This document shows positions 37,043-46,000 of a stretch of 64,000 nucleotides of DNA, one piece after another (positions within the stretch are counted from its first letter, which is position 1; the number at the start of each line of letters is the position of its first letter). The notes beneath the pieces were generated by a model, which worked only from the letters and a program-made list of their open reading frames with translations, was not told the origin of the DNA and did no database searches. The translations under genes and the position numbers were made by a program. Source of the DNA: Pholis gunnellus (taxonomy: Eukaryota; Chordata; Actinopteri; Perciformes; Pholidae); NCBI GenBank assembly GCA_910591455.2, contig OU342809.1, positions 13,657,815-13,721,814 on the forward strand, given 5' to 3'.

Positions 37043-40000
37043 TAGTTCATTGAAGAAACCCACCTTGACAAACTGGACAGCAGGTATTGGGTGAAGGAGC
37101 AGCTGGGTTTTTACATGGAGTGTTGCACTGTTCCCTCTCACAGCGAACATGACCCTCCTGGTGAGAGAACAGGACAATATCAATGCAGATGAAGGTGATG
37201 GAGAAGATAAGAGGGTTGAATTGCCAATCACTATCGAACCCACCAAACAGTAGCAGACATCACAAGGATTCCCCACCGACCTCCACTTGGCGCTATGATC
37301 ATACTGGACACCAGAATGGATACAGCCTGCAAACACATTTTTACATTGCTTTAGTGGTGTTACTAGGTATGAGCACATAGGAAATAAAAAATGTCTCTTT
37401 CTGGAGGACAGAACTTTCAACCATTGCCATTCAGAACAATCCCCTCAATTACCCCTCAAATCTGGAGGCAGATTTGCACCCCCTGCTGTCTGGGAGGGAT
37501 GCTTTCTGGCCAGCATTAAACTGTCAACATATTATATAAATACAATTCCAGAGTAATAATGATTTTGTGGTGCTGATTCTCTTGCTTTGTTTCTCATTGA
37601 TCAAAACCAACTAGCAGTGCTTTTAACAAATATATATGTGTTTATGCTCAGTCCATTTAATGGCTGCCTCAGGATTTGTTGAGATTTTGCAAAGACAATC
37701 TTGGTGATATTTTCTTAAAACATTTGTGAGACAATTAGACAAATTAAATGTTGGTACAACCGTGATACACTTTGACTCCATTTCAGGGTTTCGATGTATT
37801 CCAAAAGGAATTTATAGAAAGAAGGATCTATGCTTTTTGGCATAAAAGTGTTTAATATAGTTAACTGAGGCTGAGGATTTGTTTTGGATTTTTCTCTCTA
37901 ACAAAGAGTGTTGAGGACAGATTTTTGTTTTTGCTGTGTCCTTACCTCTGCATCGCTGGCAGCAGTCTCCAGGTACAGTCTCCCTTTGTGTGCAGTTCAG
38001 TGAAGGGCAGGGTTGAGGATTGCATTCCCTGTTACCCTCCTGTTTGTAATGAAAGGACAAAGAGGTGAGAGAAAAATGATGAACAGGGAAGACCAGAGCA
38101 ATTGTTTAAGCTCAAATATGTTCGTATTAATGTAGGTATATGTTAAAAAAAAGATACTCACCTTACACGTACATGTCTGACAGCCATCCCTACTGTAGGA
38201 CACATTATGAACTGTACCATCCAGCTCACATCCTGAAAGTGAGACAGAAGTTTAAGTGCATAAACATTTTTGGGCTTGTGTCTGGAATATCCCAGAAGAT
38301 AAATGTTTGAGTGTATACTGGTATACTGGTAGTTTAAGTAAGTTTGAACTTTGGTGTCCCTCTTTGTCTATCAATGCATATTTGTTTCACCTGTTCTCTA
38401 CTCACTGGGGAACATCTGGCTCTGCTCTCTCTCTCCAGTGGTGACAGAACGGTTCTGATGTAATATATATGTGCTTGCTCTCACACATACTATATTTTAT
38501 GGGCCGCAACTATAACCACAAGTGCCCGCAGCCTTCTAGTCGCTAAAGACCACCGGCAAGTCTATTAACACTGGAAGACATTTACTGTAGGAGTAACAGA
38601 TCACCACAACAACTTCCCCCATTCTTTGGCTGTTTAAGTTATTTTGATGAAAAAGAACGTTGTTTACTGTACAGCACATACTAAACACTGTGAAGAGCAA
38701 AGTCACTCAATTTGTTCCATCAAAGGCTTTCAGTTAGCTCATGAAATATTATTATGCCGAGCTTGGACATTTCAGCAGATAATTATTTTAATGACAACTC
38801 TCCAAAGGACAGAGACAATGTGTTTGTGTGCAGAGGGCAATAATGACAGAGTGCGAGAGAGGCTAGTGAGGCTGCCTACTGTGCCAGCAGCCAACAGGCA
38901 TTCTCTAGCAAGCCAAGCATGCATAAGATCAAAGTGTGTGTGGGAGTGTGAGTCTGCGAGTGTGTATCAACTGGGGGCCATTGGAGTCTTCTGGTCAACA
39001 TGCAGAAACAATTAAGGATAGGATGGATGAGAAGGCAGAGACAGTGACAGAGAGAGTAGTCAAGAGGGGTGAGAGAAGGGACAGTGGGCTGTTTGGGCAC
39101 ATGTGTATTACATAGATGGTTAAAACGTGAACAATAATCAGAACAAAGTTTACATAACTCTGTGGGAGTGGACTAAGGGAGAGAGAGACAAAGAGAGACA
39201 GAGAATAATGAGCCCAGTCCAAATTCAACTTAAGTCCCACATGTTTGTTTCACTCTATTATGACAGGAGGTTCTACACAGTTACCTCAAATGCTCAAACC
39301 AGGAAGTTGAGTACAACTGTATTACCATACAGAGGCAAGGTACTCTAAAAGCTAGAGTATGCATTGGCAAATGGTATTAATATATTTAAAAAAAATACAT
39401 TGACAAAAACATGCTACAACTACCAGGATGAAGCTTTAGACCTGCATTAACAGTTGAGGGCAGCGCAACAAGCTGTAAACACAAGTGACAAATTATCCCC
39501 TTATAGAGAAGATGAAGTGAGCGTCTTAGAAAACAGTCGACTTTTTACACATCCAGCAGTAACAAGTGATGTTTCTGTCCACCCAAAGAATGTGAGTCCA
39601 ATATTCCCTCTCGTTTATCTCTGTTTTTGGTCTCTACCAACCCCTGAGGGAAATATGTGGCTCTTTCGCAGCTAATTGCTGCAGCATGTCTGTCCACTGT
39701 CTGATAACGTTTTTTTTAGCCAAGAAATAGCTGCCTGCTGCAGTTTGATGATGAGAGCAGATGACTGTAAACTAGAACAGGAAAGTTGTGTCATCAAAAC
39801 CAAAACAATGAGCTAAAAAAAACGCTGAAATGCTCCATAAAGCAGAGGAGAACTGGAGCACTGGGTGATAATTCTCAGTGGGCTGCTCACTAAAAGCAAC
39901 TCCCTTCACATTACACATAATGTGTTACATCCTAAACGTAAAAATACAAATATTGATAAGAGCAGCTCAAGTCTTGTTTTTTTACTGACCTCCGGTGGAA

Positions 40001-43000
40001 TCTAGCTCAGCAGAAAGTCCTCCTCTCAAATACATTCAGGGTTAATGGAATTTTGTTTGTGCAGCTCGCAGCATTAAAAAAAATGCCTTAAAATAATTCG
40101 ACAATAGTAGCACTTTCCAGAAACAATGTCCCTGATATACACACAATAGTCTACAGACATCGCTGTCAATAGTGCACATCTTTCAACAGAAAAATTAATC
40201 AAATACCTCCAACCAACTCCTGACAATGTGGTCTATGGATCATCCAGACTAATAGAGACATTACTAATTATTATCAATTATCTCCATGGCTAGATATCAC
40301 TAGAGGTGAGTAAGAAAATATAAACGCTTTCTTGTCATATACATAAAACATACATACTATGCATATAGAGACCCTATTTCCCCATGTATTTGTCTCCAAG
40401 TGACCATAAGGGACACCATTTTTTAAAATTGGCCCAGTATTGAGTACGTAATTTACCCCCACTAAAAGTATTTTTTTTTTTTTTACCACTTACAGGCTCA
40501 GATTGTGAAGTGTCTGACAACATTATGAAAATGTTTTTCTTACCTTACAACCTGTTTAGCAGCTTATCCCTCAATACTGGCCCAATTTTCCCTTTTAATG
40601 TCAGAATGTAAAATATTTGATATAATATTTTGCTATTGTAACATTGGTAATGAAGTCTTTGTCCCATTTCATTCCAGTACCAGTCCTTTCAATCGTCATC
40701 CTTATCATGAAGTACTTTCTGCTTCTCTGACCACACAGAGACGATGTAGGTACAGACTGATGGTCCAATCTCTTCTCACTGCTGTAAAAAGTAGACCACT
40801 TTTTCCTTCCATTTTTGGGGAAAACGGTCCAGTGTTTACCAGCCATGGCATATTACATGGGTTCCGGTAGCTGGATCCCGCCACTCTGTGAAACAGGAAC
40901 CACAATTGCGCACATGGCAGACAGCCTCGGGGTACAAATGGCAACGGGCCCGACGGCAGAGGTCAGGGCAGCTAATGGGCGCAGAACCAAGTGGACAGCC
41001 GCTGAACCAGTGGAGCTTGAAACAAAACCTACAGTGTTTCGAAGGAACAGGCATCATTGGTTAGAATACTAAAAAAACTATTGATAAAAGATTCAAGTTA
41101 ATATTCAAGCTATGACTACTGTCTCGTAAAGCCAGCTGTTGTGTATCAAGTTCTGTTTTCACCATAAGATTTTAGTTGCAAAGACTTCTGAGATAAGCTT
41201 GGTATTTGTGTGCTAAAGCCTTGGGGATACATTTACATGATGTCACACTCACTTTAGAAACTTTGTAACTTGAGAACAACTGTGGACTTGCTGTTGACGG
41301 TGTAAAATAAAGCATGGATCTGCAACTGCATGGCCTTGTTTTTATCTCAAAGTTATTGAGAAGCAGATATTGGATGGATAGAAATTGAATGGCAGTCAAG
41401 CAAATGTTGTGTTGGTCCAATCAGGTGTAGGGAGGGCTCATGCTGATGTGTAGGGTAAGGAAGGCACCTGCCATTACTCAACTGTGCAACATACTTAAAA
41501 TGATGCCTCTCACAAGCAAATATCCACTGAGTTGTGTCATACCACGATGAACATAAAACAACAAATTGTGGGCTGGCTTTGCAAGACTATTGTCAATGTT
41601 CTTTTTGTAATACTGACACCTGTGATCTGGTGTGATTGGAAGCCATATGTTGCTCCTATTTTGAGCAGCTGCTGCATTTTCTGGCTTAATTTGTCCAATC
41701 CATTCCTGTCTCCAAACACCATTGAGAGCATTGCTTTTGTCCAGATTGAAAGTCATCCAGTCCTGTATGGCCCAGTGCTGGGGCAGGGAGGTGACTGGAG
41801 GACAGGTACGGTTGATGCTGTTTAAAGCTCGGTCACTGGATGACATCAACTGTTGCTGCGTGTGGAAGTAGAACCGCAGGTAGTGCGGCCCACTGAAGAA
41901 CCAGTTGCAGCTGTCCTTGTCGTAACCATCTCTTCGAAAGCCAAATGCATCAAACCCATTGCGATCCAAACCAAATGGATCAAACCCATAGATACTGTAG
42001 CCTTTGTCACTGAAGAGTTCGGACATTATCTTGTCTCGGTGTGTCTTATTATCACTCTCCTCCTTCTCATCTGTCTTGTCAGGCTCTTTTTTCTTCTCAT
42101 TCTCAAACACCCCATCCTTACGCATGCCAAACCAGGTGACATTAGAACGGTTGAACCCATAGCGGTTTAAACCAGACAGGTCATATCCATCCCTATCAAT
42201 AAAGTCCCGATTAAAGCCATCTTTGCCATAGCCCCACCTGTCCCAACCGCTTCGGTCATAGCCATTACGATCATATCCATGTTGGTCAAAACCACTGCTG
42301 TCAAAGTCCCCAATGACAAAACTGCTGTGGTGTGAATTGTGTTTGTCAAAGCTACGCATCTGATATTTCAGACTTCCTTGTGGGTGTGTTTGTAATGATG
42401 TCGTATTACAAGGTGCACCAATGGTTATGGGCACATACACAATACACATCTGCTTCTGGGAAGAAATCACATCATCGGGGGTAACATCAAAAGGCTTCAT
42501 CTTCACATGCCTCTGTGCAGTAGGGTAAAGGATGTCACTCTGAGCATGATCATCTCTAGAAGTTTGTCTTTTTGATCTATGCTGATGTTTATCTTGCCAC
42601 TGTGCCCACAGCTTGTCCATGAATGCCATGTGTGAGAGGTATAAAGGGTCGTAAGCAGCCAGAGGGGAAGCCATGTGACCCCCTACCCAAAGCCTAAAGA
42701 GGCCAGAAAAGGTCTGCAGAGACTGGGAGAACACTTGAAAGTCTGCCTGGTTTACGGTCCTCTGCAGGGTCACTGCATCTGGTAGCCACATCTAAAGGGA
42801 TTAATGGAAATGAGTTAGACAAACCGGGTACCAATAATACAGCTCAAAACGTTGCAATGTATAGCAAGTACAGGGAGGTGGGCTGTTAAATGAATAAACG
42901 CTGTTTGACAAACCAAGGAGTTGAAACGCCGTCTGAGACAAGGGGACCAGTGGAAACGGGAAGTCAAGCCCTGGAAAGGGTGATGTGGTACGCAGCCGGA

Positions 43001-46000
43001 GGTGGGCTCCCCATCTCCTCCAAACAATCCAGCCTGCCACGCAGCTGAGAACTTCATCGACCCAGAGTCCACTGTCCACTCAAAATATGGAAGTGCCAGT
43101 TTACATGATGACATTGACTGCAGCTCACGCTCCACTAATCGTAGGAAGTAGCGGTGCCAGGGGAGGAAGAAGGCATGATCACCGGCCAGAGGGGAGAACT
43201 CAGCTCTCAGTAGTGCAAAGCCCTTCCACAAAGCTAAATCCACATGCAAACACACAAACAGAGACACAAATAAACACATAATAATGATAAAAAGGTATAC
43301 TTAAAATTTAAAAAAGCTATGGGGGAAAAGAAGGACTTACAGTCTTACCTGGCCTGGCATAGACTTTTCTGATAGCCTGTTGGTACAACTTCCTCTCTCT
43401 CAGTGTGAGGTCTCTGATCTCTTTACGTTGGGTCAGGTGCTTGCACACACAGTCGACTCTGCCACTACATGTGCATGTGCACTCTTCACAGCCTTGCCTT
43501 AACTGTTCCCCATATCTCCACAGCTTTTGTTGAAAGAAGCAACCACAACCTCCACAACATCTCACATTGGAGCACTTCACTCCGGGAGAGAAGCTCATTA
43601 CTTGTACTTCTCCAGCTTGGTTCCTCACCAAAGCTTGGCACTGTGTTCGAGTGAGGTAATCACAGGTATAAGTAAAATCCAGGTCCTCACGGCAGTTTGC
43701 ACTTTTAATGTTTCTTTTAAGATCTTCCAGCTTAGTGCGGTTGAAGTCTATATTGTCGTACCGCATTTCATTCTCCAAATGACCCAGGTCGGATCTACAG
43801 AGAGTCCTATTCACTGCGGAGATGTTGTATTCATGTTGACTGTAATTGTGGTGGCCTGTGGTTAGACCCTGCCTTGATTTGCGAAGGCAACACGCACCCA
43901 AAGTGCACTGGTCCATACAGGCATTGAGAGAAGGGAAGTTGTTGCTGCTGTGTCCAGTGCAGTAGAGGAAGTCCTCACAGAGGGCTGAGGTAGGATTAAA
44001 GGCCCAGCGTCGTTGAAATGGTCGCATCCCTTCACACTTGTTCTCTGGTTTGGGTACCCAACATGCCTAGAAGTGGGGAGTGGGGACACAGGGCCTCTTA
44101 CCCAGCCTTAAACCCCACTGCAATGCCCATAGCACCCCTGCTGCATTGGGCTCACCCAATGCAGCAGGCCAAGCAATGTCCTACACCTAAACCATTAACA
44201 CATAACAGACAATAACAAGAGTCATCTAAAAACTAGATCAGAATAATTTGACATTTTGAGAAACACAATCATTTACTTTTCTTGCAGAGTCATCAGATGA
44301 GATGGTTGATACCACTCTCACACCGGTCCTTTAAACATAAAGCCACAGCCAGGAGATGTTGAACTTAGCTTAGCACTTAGACTGGAAACGGGGAAACAGC
44401 TAGCTTCACTCACAAAAAATCTGCCTATTAGCAAATACGAGATTGGTATTGATCTTCTTAGCTAATTTGTGCAAAGAAATTGTATTTCCCAAAATGTACT
44501 ACCTCACTGTGAGTCTACTCTGGTGTCAGATGTAGCAATGTACAGAGTAGGCTAAACAAAACGATTGACAAGACAATGCTAAAACTATAAGAAAACTAAA
44601 GTAACACAAAACGTAACAAAAGAGGTTTTCAAACCTTCATTTTCATTTGTGATTGTGACCCACCTCAAGCTTTTCAAAAGTTCTTGAGACCTGCCGGGTA
44701 ACCAAACATACAATCAGCAAATCTTCCAAACTAAAACAATGAAACATCTACTATAGACAAAGCCTTAGAATAGCACGCAAGGACACACACTCAACATCAC
44801 AAGAAGCATCTGCCGCCCTATTAACAGCTCTGTGATGCTGCACTTATGCACAGCAGGTCTTTGAGCTAAATGCAAAAATACCGTCAGCATGCTAACATGC
44901 TCACAATGACAGTGCTAACATGTTTATGTATTGGTGTAAGGCTTACCATGTTACCATCTTAGTTTAGCATGCTGACATTTGCTGAATAGCACTAAACACA
45001 AAATGCTGGAACACTAGAAATCTATTCAATCGGACTAGTTGTTGGAACATTACTGAAGTGGACTGACATCGCCACACCTGGATATTGCTGCTAGCATGGC
45101 TAAAAATGGCTGGAACTAATACATACATTATCACAACATGGACAAAAAAGTTCAACAGAGACATTTTGTTGTTTTGTAACACATTATGAATCTACTCTAC
45201 CCCACTAATCCTGTTACCAAAATACCTGTCTCAGCTGTCTCTGACACACTGGTCCCTTGGTGTTGGGGGGACAGGAGCAGCAAAACCCAGCAGGGTCAGA
45301 GGTCAAGACGAAACATACGCCTCCATTTTGACAGGGGTTAGATAGACAAGGGTCTGAGAGACGGACGGCCATCTGCAAACTAGCTACTTAACACCAGTTG
45401 AATGTGTGTTAGTGTAAGGCTTTTGAAAGTGTGCCAAAATAATAGTTAGATTTTATTGTGTGTTTTTGTGTGTGTGTGACAAAGATAAACAGAGTGAGCA
45501 AATAAGTGAAGGAATGAGGGAGCGAAAGAGAACTGTCAGAAGCTGAATCATTTTTACCTTTAATGTCAGCTTGGCATGTGACCTTTCCAGATGTGCAAGC
45601 ACACACAGTGGTGAGGTCAATCTGCCAGCGCTGGCCCTCCTCCACGTCATGTCCCTCCCACACACATCGCTGCCTCACACACTCACATCCCTCCAGGTAC
45701 TGTACGCGTGACTGTAGGTCTGCGTTCTGCAGAAAAACAAAAAGAAATCCATGTCACTTTATAACACCTGATACACCTGTTCTGTCATGGTAAGTCATAC
45801 AATCTAAGTGCAATACGTACCTGAGTTTTGACCGTGTCCAGCATATGAGCCAGCTCTTCCAGCCTCTTCTCCAGCTTCTTCAGCCTGTCATCTTTCTGTG
45901 CCTGAGAAACAGACTTCACCCCTTGAGGAGATCCCGGGGGGCCCAGCACCACACCTCTCTGCAGCTGGTCACTCTGGACACCCTGGAGATAATGGTTGGT

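Noticed and set aside
43900..44066. Functional Kunitz protease inhibitor
   Set aside because: Abnormal spacing and Glu at the presumed P1 position make inhibition unlikely, so it was annotated as Kunitz-like only.
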